From DATFRX01 sp035630615 (GTDB lineage: Bacteria > Actinomycetota > Actinomycetes > Propionibacteriales > Nocardioidaceae), in assembly GCA_035630615.1 (NCBI GenBank), contig DASQKI010000022.1, positions 1-64,000 of the forward strand: 64,000 nucleotides of DNA. The letters run 5' to 3'. Numbering within the stretch: position 1 is the first letter of the stretch; every line of letters begins with the position of its first letter. Below are positions 33,216 through 43,306 of the stretch, in pieces. The position numbers were made by a program, and so were the translations under genes. The notes below the pieces were generated by a model. The model ran no database searches and was not told where the DNA came from. It saw only the letters and a program-made list of their open reading frames with translations.

Positions 33216-34277
33216 TCAGGCGTGATCGCCACGGAGCGTCACTGTGCCGCCGGGATTGTCCCCGACCTCACCGGCGACCCAGCCGTCGACCTCGTGCTCG
33301 CGAAGGGTCAGCAGGAGCCGGTCAACCGCGTCCGGCGGCGCGATCGCGACCATGCCGACGCCCATGTTGAACGTCCGCTCGAGATCGCTACGCCGCACCT
33401 CGCCGAGTCGGCCGATCAGCTCGAAGACGGGCTGCGGCCGCCACGTCGACCGATCGACAGTCACCGAGACGGTCGGCGGCACGACGCGCTCCAGGTTGGC
33501 GGCCAGCCCACCGCCCGTGACGTGCGAGAACGCGTGCACGAGACCTGCGCGGGCCGCCGCGATGCAGGGCCGGGCATAGAGCCGGGTCGGCTCCAGCAAC
33601 TCCTCGCCGAGGCTGCGGCCGAACTCTTCGACGGGGCGGTCGAGGGTCCAACCGGCCAGGTCGAAGAACACGTGGCGGGCCAAGGAGTATCCGTTGGAGT
33701 GCAGCCCGGACGATCCCATCGCGACGACGAGGTCGCCGGCTCGTACTCGCTCCGGGCCGAGCGCCTCGGCAGCCTCCACCACGCCGGTCGTCGATCCCGC
33801 GACGTCGTATTCGTCCGGCTCCAGCAGGCCCGGGTGCTCGGCGGTCTCTCCCCCGAGCAACGCGCAGCCGACCTCGGCACACGCCTGCGCGACGCCGCTC
33901 ACGATCGCCGCGATCCGCTCCGGCACGACCCGCCCGCAGGCGATGTAGTCGGTGAGGAACAGCGGTTCGGCGCCCACGACGACGAGATCGTCTACGAGCA
34001 TCCCGACCAGGTCGAACCCGATCGTGTCGTGTCGGTCGAGCGCCTGGGCGATGGCCACTTTGGTGCCGACCCCGTCGGCCGACGTGGCGAGCAGCGGTCG
34101 ATCGTACTCCTTCAGGGCCGAGGCGTCGAAGAGTCCGGCGAAGCCGCCGATACCCCCGACGACCTCCGGCCGGCTGGCCTTGTCGACCCACGTCCGCATC
34201 AGCTCGACTGCCCGGTCGCCGGCCTCGATCGAGACGCCGGCCGCGGCGTAGCTGGCCCCGCCGTCGGGCGCGGTCAC
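33216..34277 (-). CDS. purM: Phosphoribosylformylglycinamidine cyclo-ligase (AIR synthetase)
   Basis: This 353-residue enzyme closes the imidazole ring in the fifth step of purine synthesis, converting FGAM and ATP to AIR. SYAAAGVSIEAGDRAVELM is the conserved N-terminus, LATSADGVGTKVAIA the nucleotide-binding motif, and DLVGMLVDDLVVVGAEPLFL and LLGGETAEHPG are family signatures. AFSHVTGGGLAANL and TFNMGVGM lie in the C-terminal domain. GTG 34277 overlaps the purF stop (GTGA), so the two are translationally coupled. Confidence 0.95.
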   Translation of the reverse strand: MTAPDGGASYAAAGVSIEAGDRAVELMRTWVDKASRPEVVGGIGGFAGLFDASALKEYDRPLLATSADGVGTKVAIAQALDRHDTIGFDLVGMLVDDLVVVGAEPLFLTDYIACGRVVPERIAAIVSGVAQACAEVGCALLGGETAEHPGLLEPDEYDVAGSTTGVVEAAEALGPERVRAGDLVVAMGSSGLHSNGYSLARHVFFDLAGWTLDRPVEEFGRSLGEELLEPTRLYARPCIAAARAGLVHAFSHVTGGGLAANLERVVPPTVSVTVDRSTWRPQPVFELIGRLGEVRRSDLERTFNMGVGMVAIAPPDAVDRLLLTLREHEVDGWVAGEVGDNPGGTVTLRGDHA

Positions 34278-35779
34278 GGAACCTCGACGAGAGGGATGTT
34301 GGTCTCGAGGACCGAAACCTCGAGAACGTCCTTTCCGAGCCGGGCCCGGGGCGGCAGCGGGATTGGGTAGGTGCCGTCGAAGCAGGCGTGGCACAGGCGT
34401 TCGGCGGGCTGCCTTGTCGACGCGACCAACTCGTCGAGCGACACGTAGCCGAGGGAGTCGGCGCCGATCGACTCCCGGATCTCCTCGACGGACGCGCCGC
34501 TCGCGAGCAGCTCCTCGCGGGTGGCGAAGTCGATGCCGTAGAAGCACGGCCACTTGATCGGCGGCGACGAGATCCGGATGTGGACCTCCGCAGCTCCGGC
34601 CTCGCGCAGCATCCGGACCAGTGCTCGCTGGGTGGTGCCACGGACGATGGTGTCGTCGACGACCACCAGCCGTTTGCCCTCGATGACGTCGCGCAGCGGG
34701 TTGAGTTTGAGCTTGATGCCGAGCTCGCGGATGGTCTGGCTCGGCTCGATGAACGTGCGACCGACGTAGGAGTTCTTGACGAAGCCCTGGCCGTACGGGA
34801 TGCCGCTCTCCTCGGCGTACCCGATCGCGGCCGGCGTACCCGACTCGGGCACCGGGATGACCAGGTCCGCTTCGACCGGATGCTGTCGCGCCAGCCGTCG
34901 GCCGATCTCGACCCGGACCGAGTGAATCCGCTGGTCGCTGATCAGGGTGTCGGGTCGAGCCAGGTAGACGAACTCGAACAGGCATCCCTTCGGGTCTGCG
35001 TCGGCGAACCGTTGGCTGCGCAGGCCGCGCTCGTCGACCGCGATCAGCTCGCCGGGCTCGACCTCGCGGACGTAGGTGCCCCCGACGATGTCGAGCGCAG
35101 CGGTCTCGCTCGCGACCAGCCAGCCGTCGCCGAGGCGGCCGAGGACGAGCGGGTGGATGCCCTGCGGGTCGCGAGCCGCATAGAGCGTGCCCTGGTCCAT
35201 GAAGACCAGGCAAAACGCGCCACGCAGCTGGCTCATGACGGCGACGGCGGCGGCTTCGAGGTCGCGGTCGGTGTAGGACGCCATCAGTGCCGTCATGACG
35301 CCGGTGTCCGTCGTCACCGCGTCGTGCGGCCGCTGGCCCAGCTCCAGCTCACCGGCCTCGGACGCCCGTTGCTCAGCAAGCCGGGCCAGCTCGTAGGTGT
35401 TGGTGAGGTTGCCGTTGTGGGCCAGCGCGATCGAGCCGGTCGACGTCGGCCGAAAGGTGGGCTGCGCGTTTTCCCACACGCTGGCGCCGGTTGTCGAGTA
35501 GCGGGTATGACCGATCGCCAGGTGGCCCTGGAGCGAGTTGAGCGCCGGCTCGTCGAACACTTGAGAAACCAGGCCCATGTCCTTGTAGACGAGGACATGC
35601 TCACCGTTGCTGACAGCGATGCCGGCCGACTCCTGGCCGCGATGCTGGAGGGCGAAGATGCCGAAATAGGTCAGCTTGCCGACCTCTTCACCCGGCGCCC
35701 AGACGCCGAAGACGCCGCACGCGTCCCTAGCGATGTCGTCGTGCGGGTCGTCGCCGAGCCGACCGTCTGCGCGAGGCAC
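34274..35779 (-). CDS. purF: Amidophosphoribosyltransferase
   Basis: A 501-residue enzyme that commits PRPP to purine synthesis by adding the amide nitrogen of glutamine. DACGVFGVWAPGEEVGKLTY carries the N-terminal nucleophile Cys, exposed after removal of a short propeptide. ALQHRGQESAGIAV and IGHTRYSTTG belong to the glutaminase domain. KRLVVVDDTIVRGTT is the PRPP loop, and GIDFATREELLA is further C-terminal. I take GTG 35779 (VPRADGRLG), the length usual in actinomycetes. The longer ATG frame at 35818 would translate part of the adjoining repeat cluster. Three Cys residues near the end could belong to a regulatory cluster. Confidence 0.95.
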   Translation of the reverse strand: MPRADGRLGDDPHDDIARDACGVFGVWAPGEEVGKLTYFGIFALQHRGQESAGIAVSNGEHVLVYKDMGLVSQVFDEPALNSLQGHLAIGHTRYSTTGASVWENAQPTFRPTSTGSIALAHNGNLTNTYELARLAEQRASEAGELELGQRPHDAVTTDTGVMTALMASYTDRDLEAAAVAVMSQLRGAFCLVFMDQGTLYAARDPQGIHPLVLGRLGDGWLVASETAALDIVGGTYVREVEPGELIAVDERGLRSQRFADADPKGCLFEFVYLARPDTLISDQRIHSVRVEIGRRLARQHPVEADLVIPVPESGTPAAIGYAEESGIPYGQGFVKNSYVGRTFIEPSQTIRELGIKLKLNPLRDVIEGKRLVVVDDTIVRGTTQRALVRMLREAGAAEVHIRISSPPIKWPCFYGIDFATREELLASGASVEEIRESIGADSLGYVSLDELVASTRQPAERLCHACFDGTYPIPLPPRARLGKDVLEVSVLETNIPLVEVP

Positions 35780-35796
35780 GCTCCTCAGTGTACGGG

Positions 35797-35945
35797 TCCG
35801 CCCGTCCGTGAGTTCCAACCCGCCCGTCCGTGAGTCTCGACCCGCCCGTCCGTGAGTTTCGCCAGATTCGCGGGTCAGAAACTCACGGATCGCGGGTCAG
35901 AAACTCACGGATCGCGGGGTCAGAACTCACGGATCGTGGGTCAGA
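35797..35945. repeat. Three direct and three inverted copies of a 21-22-bp unit
   Basis: CCCGCCCGTCCGTGAGT occurs three times in a row at about 21-base spacing (35798-35858). Its partner GCGGGTCAGAAACTCACGG then occurs three times in inverted orientation (35870-35940). Together they can fold into one long or several alternative hairpins. The cluster fills the gap between purF and the end of the M20 peptidase gene, up to its stop codon. Confidence 0.8.
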
Positions 35946-37278
35946 GGCTGGCCAGGCGCTCGAGCAGCAGCGCCTCGGCGACGCAGACTCGCTCCCATTC
36001 GGCCAGGTGCAGGCCCTCGTTGGCGCCGTGGGCGCGAGTGTCGGGGTCCTCGACGCCGGTCACGAGGACGCTGGCGTCGGGGAACGACTCGAGAAACTCC
36101 GCGATGAACGGGATCGAGCCGCCGACCCCCATGTCGACCGGCGCCGTGCCGTCCCAGGCTTCGGTGAAGGCGGCCCGGGCAGCGTCGTAGGCGGGCCCGG
36201 TGGCGTCGATCGCGATCGGCTCGCCCGTGTCGACCACCTCGATGGACAGCTGAGCTCCCCACGGCACGTGCTTCTCCAGGTGTGCCTGGAGGCAGGCAAT
36301 CGCGTTCTTCGACGTCTCGCCCGGTGCGGTACGCAGGGCCAGCCTGGCTCGGGCAGCGGGAGTGAGGGTGTTCGATGAGCCGTCGACCTTGGGAGCGTCC
36401 AGCCCGATCACCGAGAGCGCCGGCTTGGTCCAGAGCCGCTCCACCGACGAACCGGACCCGATCCATTGCAACCCGTCGATCGCGCCGGACTCGGCACGCA
36501 GCCGCTCCTCGGGGTACTCCACGTCGGCGGCCGGCCCGCTGACCAGGCCTTCGACCACCAGATTTCCGGCGTCGTCGTGCAGCGAAGCGATCAGCCGCGA
36601 GAGCGACATCAGGGCGTCGTGCGCGAGGCCACCCCACATGCCCTGATGCACTCCGTGCGTCAGGGTGCGGACCTCGACATTGACCCGCACGAGTCCCCGC
36701 AAGCTGGTGGTCAGTGCGGGGACACCGATGTCCCAGTTGCCCGAGTCGGCGATCACCATCACGTCGGAACGCAGCCGGTCCTGGTACATCGCCAGCAGCT
36801 TTGGCAGGGTGGCCGAGGCGACCTCCTCCTCACCCTCGATGAAGAGCCGCACCGTCACGGGCAGGTCATCGCCGAGCGCTCGGAGCGCAGCCAGGTGGGC
36901 AACGATGCCGGCCTTGTCATCGGCGGCGCCTCGGCCGTAGAGCCGCCCGTCCCGCTCGGTCGGCTCCCACGGCGGGCTGTCCCAGTCGGCCGGGTCGTTT
37001 TCCGGCTGTACGTCATGGTGGGCGTAGAGCAGCACGGTGGGCGCCCCCTCGGGGCCGCGCTTCTCACCGATCACCGCTGGCGGAGCACCGTCGTAGGCGC
37101 GCACGATCTCGACGTCGACGCCCTCGGCGGCGAACAGGTCGGCGGTCGCCCGCGCGCTCCGCTCGACCTCGCCGAGCCGCTCCGGGTCGGCACTCACGGA
37201 CTCGATCCGCACCAGGTCATCGAGGTCCTTGCGCAGTGCGGGCAGGAGTTCGGTGATCTTCGCGCGAAGGTCGGTCAT
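35941..37278 (-). CDS. M20-family dipeptidase
   Basis: A 445-residue cytoplasmic metallopeptidase of the ArgE/DapE/CNDP group. LLYAHHDVQPE carries the first zinc His and Asp, GRLYGRGAADDKAG the bridging Asp, and IEGEEEVAS the catalytic Glu pair. VMVIADSGNWDIG precedes the dimerisation lid, and GANEGLHLAEW supplies the last His. It probably removes amino acids from dipeptides or peptide scraps. It has no signal peptide. The gene is on the purine strand but separated from purF by the repeat cluster. Confidence 0.92.
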   Translation of the reverse strand: MTDLRAKITELLPALRKDLDDLVRIESVSADPERLGEVERSARATADLFAAEGVDVEIVRAYDGAPPAVIGEKRGPEGAPTVLLYAHHDVQPENDPADWDSPPWEPTERDGRLYGRGAADDKAGIVAHLAALRALGDDLPVTVRLFIEGEEEVASATLPKLLAMYQDRLRSDVMVIADSGNWDIGVPALTTSLRGLVRVNVEVRTLTHGVHQGMWGGLAHDALMSLSRLIASLHDDAGNLVVEGLVSGPAADVEYPEERLRAESGAIDGLQWIGSGSSVERLWTKPALSVIGLDAPKVDGSSNTLTPAARARLALRTAPGETSKNAIACLQAHLEKHVPWGAQLSIEVVDTGEPIAIDATGPAYDAARAAFTEAWDGTAPVDMGVGGSIPFIAEFLESFPDASVLVTGVEDPDTRAHGANEGLHLAEWERVCVAEALLLERLASL

Positions 37279-37287
37279 GGAGACAAC

Positions 37288-37650
37288 TTATCCATCCGCG
37301 AGCGGGAGCCAGGGCGACAGGTCGGACCGCTCCCCCGATGCCACGACCCGCCCGGCGTCGACGGCCTCGGCCCACGCGAGCTCGCCGGTCGCGAGGGCGA
37401 TCCAGGTTTCGGGATCGGTCTCGACGACGGCCGGCGGTGTGCCGCGGGTGTGGCGTACTCCGGGGATGCACTGCGCGGCGGCGTACGGCGGCACCCGGAC
37501 CTCGACGCTGTGGCCGGGCGCCTGCTCGGAGAGGACCGCGAGCAGATGCTTCGTCATCGCCCTCAGATCGGCCGGCGCCGCGCCGTGCCGGAGCCGTTCA
37601 CGGACGACGGCGTACTCCGCGTCGGAGAGTCGTTGAAGCCTGGCTGGCAC
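37288..37650 (-). CDS. Sterol carrier family protein (SCP-2-like, small)
   Basis: A 120-residue protein with the SCP_3-type sequence VEVRVPPYAAAQCIPG, HTRGTPPAVVETDPETWIAL and GELAWAEAVDAGRVVASGER. The fold forms a hydrophobic tunnel that may bind lipid, but no activity is established for this group. It is a regular neighbour of purF in actinomycetes. It lies 9 bases upstream of the M20 peptidase gene on the same strand, so the two are likely co-transcribed. Confidence 0.82.
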   Translation of the reverse strand: MPARLQRLSDAEYAVVRERLRHGAAPADLRAMTKHLLAVLSEQAPGHSVEVRVPPYAAAQCIPGVRHTRGTPPAVVETDPETWIALATGELAWAEAVDAGRVVASGERSDLSPWLPLADG

Positions 37651-37809
37651 GCTAGCAACCTAATGCCCCGCACCGAAGACTTGGAGTTGTGGTCGCTATC
37701 ACCACCACAACGCCAAACCTCACGTCGGAGGGATGCAACCTTTCGCAGGTAGGTCGCGTCCTCCGTCCGACACGACACGACACGAAGTCTGGCTCGAAGG
37801 GGGCCCACG

Positions 37810-38433
37810 ATGCGTACTCGAAGCACCATCACGTTGATCGCAGCGGCGGCATTCGCACTCACCACGGATGCCGCCACAGCGACGACGGCGAACGCCCGCG
37901 TCATCACCGGTACGAACGGCGACGACCGTCTGGTCGGCACGGCCAACCACGACCGCATCCGAGGGCTGGCCGGCGACGACCGCCTGGTCGGACGGAACGG
38001 CGGGGATCGCATCGAGGCGGGCCGCGGCGACGACAAGCTGCTCGGCGGCCGCGGCGACGACACGCTCCTCGGCCGCGCGGGCGACGACACGATGTGGGGC
38101 GCTGAGGGATTCGGCGACTACGGCGACCTGATGTTCGGCTTCCGCGGCGACGACACCGCGTACGGCGGACCGGGCCGGGACTTCTTCAACGCCGGTGGCG
38201 GCGCTGACACGTTCTACGGTCACGGCGGAATCGACGACGGGTACCTCGGCCAGGGTCGCGACTTCGCCGACCTCGGCGCCGGCGACGACTTCTTGGGCGA
38301 CGTCGCGCGCGACGGCGTTCGCGACCGGATCAAGTGTGGTCCCGGCCACGACAGGATCACCTACCTCGATCACCGCGACCACGAGGACCTGCTGACGGGC
38401 TGCGAGGTCATCCAGGTCATCCACGTCGACTGA
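37810..38433 (+). CDS. Secreted RTX-type calcium-binding repeat protein
   Basis: A 207-residue protein. The N-terminal 30 residues (RSTITLIAAAAFALTTDAAT) form a Sec signal peptide. Then come about ten nonapeptides of the GGxGxDxx type: GLAGDDRLVG, GRGDDKLLGG, GRGDDTLLGR, GFRGDDTAYGG, GAGDDFLGD. These bind Ca2+ in a parallel beta-roll. Two Cys residues in the last third (IKCGPGHDRI, LLTGCEVI) may form a disulfide cap. No enzymatic domain is attached. The following gene encodes a paralogue with the same architecture. Confidence 0.85.
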   Translation: MRTRSTITLIAAAAFALTTDAATATTANARVITGTNGDDRLVGTANHDRIRGLAGDDRLVGRNGGDRIEAGRGDDKLLGGRGDDTLLGRAGDDTMWGAEGFGDYGDLMFGFRGDDTAYGGPGRDFFNAGGGADTFYGHGGIDDGYLGQGRDFADLGAGDDFLGDVARDGVRDRIKCGPGHDRITYLDHRDHEDLLTGCEVIQVIHVD

Positions 38434-38527
38434 TGGCAGCGGGTACGGGCCGTGGGAAGCCGGGCAACCATTCGACACCGGCCCTGCGTGGTACGTACGA
38501 CAACGGATCCACAAGATTGGGGAACTC

Positions 38528-39184
38528 ATGCGTACCAAGTCCAGCATGGCTGTGCTTGCCGCGGCGGTCCTGTCGATCCCGGTGGGGGCCACAGCAGCGG
38601 CCGCCGACGGTGACTCGACGATCGTGGCACTCACGGTTGGGGGGCCGCAGGACGACACGTTGATCGGCCACCCGTATCGCGACAAGATCCTCGGCCGCGG
38701 CGGGGACGACACGATCGCCGGTCGTGGCGGGCGTGACACGCTCGTCGGCGGCAGTGACAACGACACGGTCCGCGGTCAGGGTGGCGCCGACGTGGTGAGG
38801 GGCAAGCAGGGGACCGATGTCCTGACCGGAGGCAACCGAAGCGATCGGATCAACGGCGGGCTAGGCAGCGATACGGCCTACGGCTCGAACGGCAAGGACG
38901 TCATCCTCGGCGGGCGTGGCCCCGATGTCATCAACGGGGGCACCGGCAACGATCGAGCCGCGGACGGCGACGGTCGGGATCTGCTCCGCCTCGGGAGGGG
39001 AGACGACAGGGTCGCTGCCGGACAGCCGGACCGGCTGACCGACCGACTCAACTGCGGACCTGGCAACAACGATGTCGTCACGTACGTTGGCGGCTTCGAT
39101 CGCAACGACAAGCTGGTCCAATGCGAACTGGTCGCTGTGTTTGTAAACGGCTCCATGCGCACGATGCCCGCGCCGCAGTCCTGA
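38528..39184 (+). CDS. Secreted RTX-type calcium-binding repeat protein, paralogue
   Basis: A 218-residue protein with a signal peptide (SSMAVLAAAVLSIPVGATAA) and about ten GGxGxDxxx repeats: GRGGDDTIAGRGGRDTLVGG, GQGGADVVRGKQG, GGRGPDVINGG. Two C-terminal Cys residues (LNCGPGNNDVV, LVQCELVAV) sit in the same places as in the gene 95 bases upstream. The pair therefore arose by tandem duplication. Both consist only of repeats plus a Cys-capped end. They may be small Ca2+-dependent extracellular structural proteins. Confidence 0.85.
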   Translation: MRTKSSMAVLAAAVLSIPVGATAAAADGDSTIVALTVGGPQDDTLIGHPYRDKILGRGGDDTIAGRGGRDTLVGGSDNDTVRGQGGADVVRGKQGTDVLTGGNRSDRINGGLGSDTAYGSNGKDVILGGRGPDVINGGTGNDRAADGDGRDLLRLGRGDDRVAAGQPDRLTDRLNCGPGNNDVVTYVGGFDRNDKLVQCELVAVFVNGSMRTMPAPQS

Positions 39185-39207
39185 GCGACGTGTGGGAGCG
39201 CAGCACC

Positions 39208-40419
39208 TCAGCCGCTGCGCTCCCATAACGGCGACGCGGCGGCCCGCGCACGGGCGGCTTGGCGGACCAGGTGGTCGCGCTCGGCGACGTTCGTGGCCCG
39301 GCGCGCGGCCTCCGCGTAGGCCGTCGCGGCGGCAGCGAGGTCGCCGCCCAGCTCGTACAGATGGCCACGGACGGCGTGCCAGCGGTGCCGGTCGCCGATC
39401 ACGTCGCGCAGCCGGTCGGTCTCACGCAACCCGGCGGCGGCGCCGAGGACGTGGCCGACCGCGACCGCGCGCCCGAGTACGGCGGCGGGATCCTGGCGCA
39501 CCGGCTCGTCGGTGAGGGCGACGAGGTCGTCGTACCAGGCGAGGATCTGCGGCCAGTCGGTCTCCTCGGCGCTCGCCGCGTCGTCGTGCACGGCGGCGAT
39601 GGCGGCCTCGATCTGGTAGCGGCCGCGGCGCTCGACGGCCAGCGCCGACTGCAGGACGCGAACGCCCTCAGCGATCTCGCGCGTGTCCCACAGACCGCGG
39701 TCCTGCCGGTCGAGCGTGACGATCCGACCCTCGGCGTCGAGTCGCGCCGGGAGGCGGGCGTGGTTGAGGAGCATCAGCGCTAGCAGCCCACGCGCCTCCG
39801 GTTCCTCGGTGGCGAGGGTGAGTTGACGGGCGAGCCGGATCGCCTCGCCGGCCAGGTCTACCCGGCCCGCGTGGCCGGCCGTATAGACGAGGTAGAGGAC
39901 GCGCAGCACGACGGCGAGATCACCGGGCTGGTCCAGGCGGCGCCCCTGCAGGGTGCGCTTGGCCCGGCTGATCCGCTGCGCCATCGTCGCCTCCGGGACG
40001 TAGAAGGCGTCGGCGATCTCGCACGTGGTGAGGCCGCCGACGGCCCGCAGGGTCAGCGCCACCTGCGAGGTAGGCGTGAGCCCGGGGTGGCAGCAGCAGA
40101 AGAGCAGGAAAAGAGTGTCGTCGCCCGCCTCGGTGCCGGCCGGCAGCGGCTCGGTGTAGGTCGCCTCCTCGCGGCGGTCACGGGCGGCCTCGCTGCGGCG
40201 AGCGTCGACGAGCCGCCGCGTAGCGACCGTCGTCAGCCAGGCACGCGGCTCACGCGGCGGGTGCTCGGGCCACACCCTCAGAGCCTCCACCATCGCCTCC
40301 TGCAGAGCGTCCTCGGCGGCATCAAAGTCCTCGCCCCGCCGGACCAGGCCCGCGAGCACCCGAGGGACGAGGGCGCGAAGCGCGCCCTCGTCCAACGGTC
40401 GTGTGGGTTCGTCGATCAC
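39208..40419 (-). CDS. ECF sigma factor, ECF42 (DUF6596) type
   Basis: A 403-residue sigma factor, about twice the usual ECF length. Region 2 is in FDAAEDALQEAMVEALRVWP and PRAWLTTVATRRLVDARRSE; region 4 in LTTCEIADAFYVPEATMAQR and ISRAKRTL. The C-terminal half (about residues 190-400) is a helical extension with LLALMLLNHARLPARLDAEG and GRYQIEAAIAAVHDDA, diagnostic for ECF42. This group has no anti-sigma factor and is encoded beside DGPF/YCII genes that it transcribes. The DGPF gene is 6 bases upstream in the same operon. Confidence 0.9.
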   Translation of the reverse strand: MIDEPTRPLDEGALRALVPRVLAGLVRRGEDFDAAEDALQEAMVEALRVWPEHPPREPRAWLTTVATRRLVDARRSEAARDRREEATYTEPLPAGTEAGDDTLFLLFCCCHPGLTPTSQVALTLRAVGGLTTCEIADAFYVPEATMAQRISRAKRTLQGRRLDQPGDLAVVLRVLYLVYTAGHAGRVDLAGEAIRLARQLTLATEEPEARGLLALMLLNHARLPARLDAEGRIVTLDRQDRGLWDTREIAEGVRVLQSALAVERRGRYQIEAAIAAVHDDAASAEETDWPQILAWYDDLVALTDEPVRQDPAAVLGRAVAVGHVLGAAAGLRETDRLRDVIGDRHRWHAVRGHLYELGGDLAAAATAYAEAARRATNVAERDHLVRQAARARAAASPLWERSG

Positions 40420-40425
40420 GTCGGG

Positions 40426-40836
40426 TCAGTCCTCAGACGGCGCGTCGGACATGACCTCCCGGATGTCGATCCACTCGTACATCGGCTCGCCGCCCGGCCC
40501 AGGCCCGGAGGAGACGTACGCCGCGAGCTCGACCGCGCGTTCGTACGACTCGACGTCGATCATCCACCAGCCGGCCACGAGGTCGCTGGTCTCGGGCAGC
40601 GGACCGTCCGTGCTGACCGGCGCCGCGTCCGCACCGTCGTACCGCACCCAGGTCTGCGCCGGCATGAGTGCCCTCACGTCGACGAACTCGCCGTTCTCCT
40701 CGAGCATCTCGCTGACGTGCTTCATGAAGGCGATGTGGGCCTCCACGTCCTTGGGGGCCCACTGGTCCATCGGCGGCACGGGACCGTGCGGCTCCGGGCC
40801 GCCGCGGTAGTGCTTGAGGAGCAGGTACTTGGGCAT
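40426..40836 (-). CDS. YCII-related (DGPF) protein, ECF42 partner
   Basis: A 136-residue protein beginning MPKYLLLKHYRGG, with FMKHVSEMLEENGEFVDVRA, TSDLVAGWWMIDVESYERAV and MYEWIDIREVM, typical of the DGPF subgroup of YCII-like dimeric alpha+beta barrels. Family members have an unclear enzymatic or binding role. The neighbouring ECF42 sigma factor is the known co-conserved partner. The first gene of the operon, it has an ECF42-like promoter upstream. Confidence 0.88.
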   Translation of the reverse strand: MPKYLLLKHYRGGPEPHGPVPPMDQWAPKDVEAHIAFMKHVSEMLEENGEFVDVRALMPAQTWVRYDGADAAPVSTDGPLPETSDLVAGWWMIDVESYERAVELAAYVSSGPGPGGEPMYEWIDIREVMSDAPSED

Positions 40837-40885
40837 GGTGGCCTCCTGGTGTCATCGGCCGCGTCTGTCGTGGCCTTTCACGTGG

Positions 40886-40914
40886 TGAGCGGAGCCGATC
40901 AGAGCTTCTCGACA
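40886..40914 (-). promoter_or_regulatory. Candidate ECF42-type promoter for the DGPF-sigma operon
   Basis: On the minus strand TGTCGA (40914-40909) is followed after 17 bases by CGCTC. TGTCGA is the -35 element reported for ECF42 targets. It lies 50-75 bases upstream of the DGPF start, as expected for autoregulation. Confidence 0.5.
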
Positions 40915-40974
40915 TCGAATCACTGATCTAGTTCGGCGTCCGAAGCGTGGGGGACCCAAACGGGACAGGGTAGG

Positions 40975-43284
<2,310 letters not shown>

Positions 43285-43306
43285 GGCCCCAGCCTAGAGT
43301 CTGCGC
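43285..43306. promoter_or_regulatory. 22-base divergent promoter region of purL and the EamA gene
   Basis: Only 22 bases separate two divergent GTG starts. TAGAGT at 43295-43300 is a -10 placing transcription at the GTG of 43307. On the other strand TAGGCT (43296-43291) is a possible -10 near purL. There is no room for ribosome binding sites, so at least the EamA mRNA is probably leaderless, with promoter elements inside the opposite gene. Confidence 0.5.

Noticed and set aside
33216..35779. A purine riboswitch before the pur genes
   Set aside because: I found no purine-riboswitch-like three-way junction with conserved loop words upstream of purF, purL, purS, purC, purB or purD; available leaders are short or leaderless.
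35780..35818. ATG 35818 as the purF start
   Set aside because: It would add 13 residues encoded by the repeat cluster; GTG 35779 gives the usual actinomycete PurF N-terminus.
35797..35945. CRISPR array
   Set aside because: Units follow each other with almost no spacer and half are inverted; no cas genes are present.
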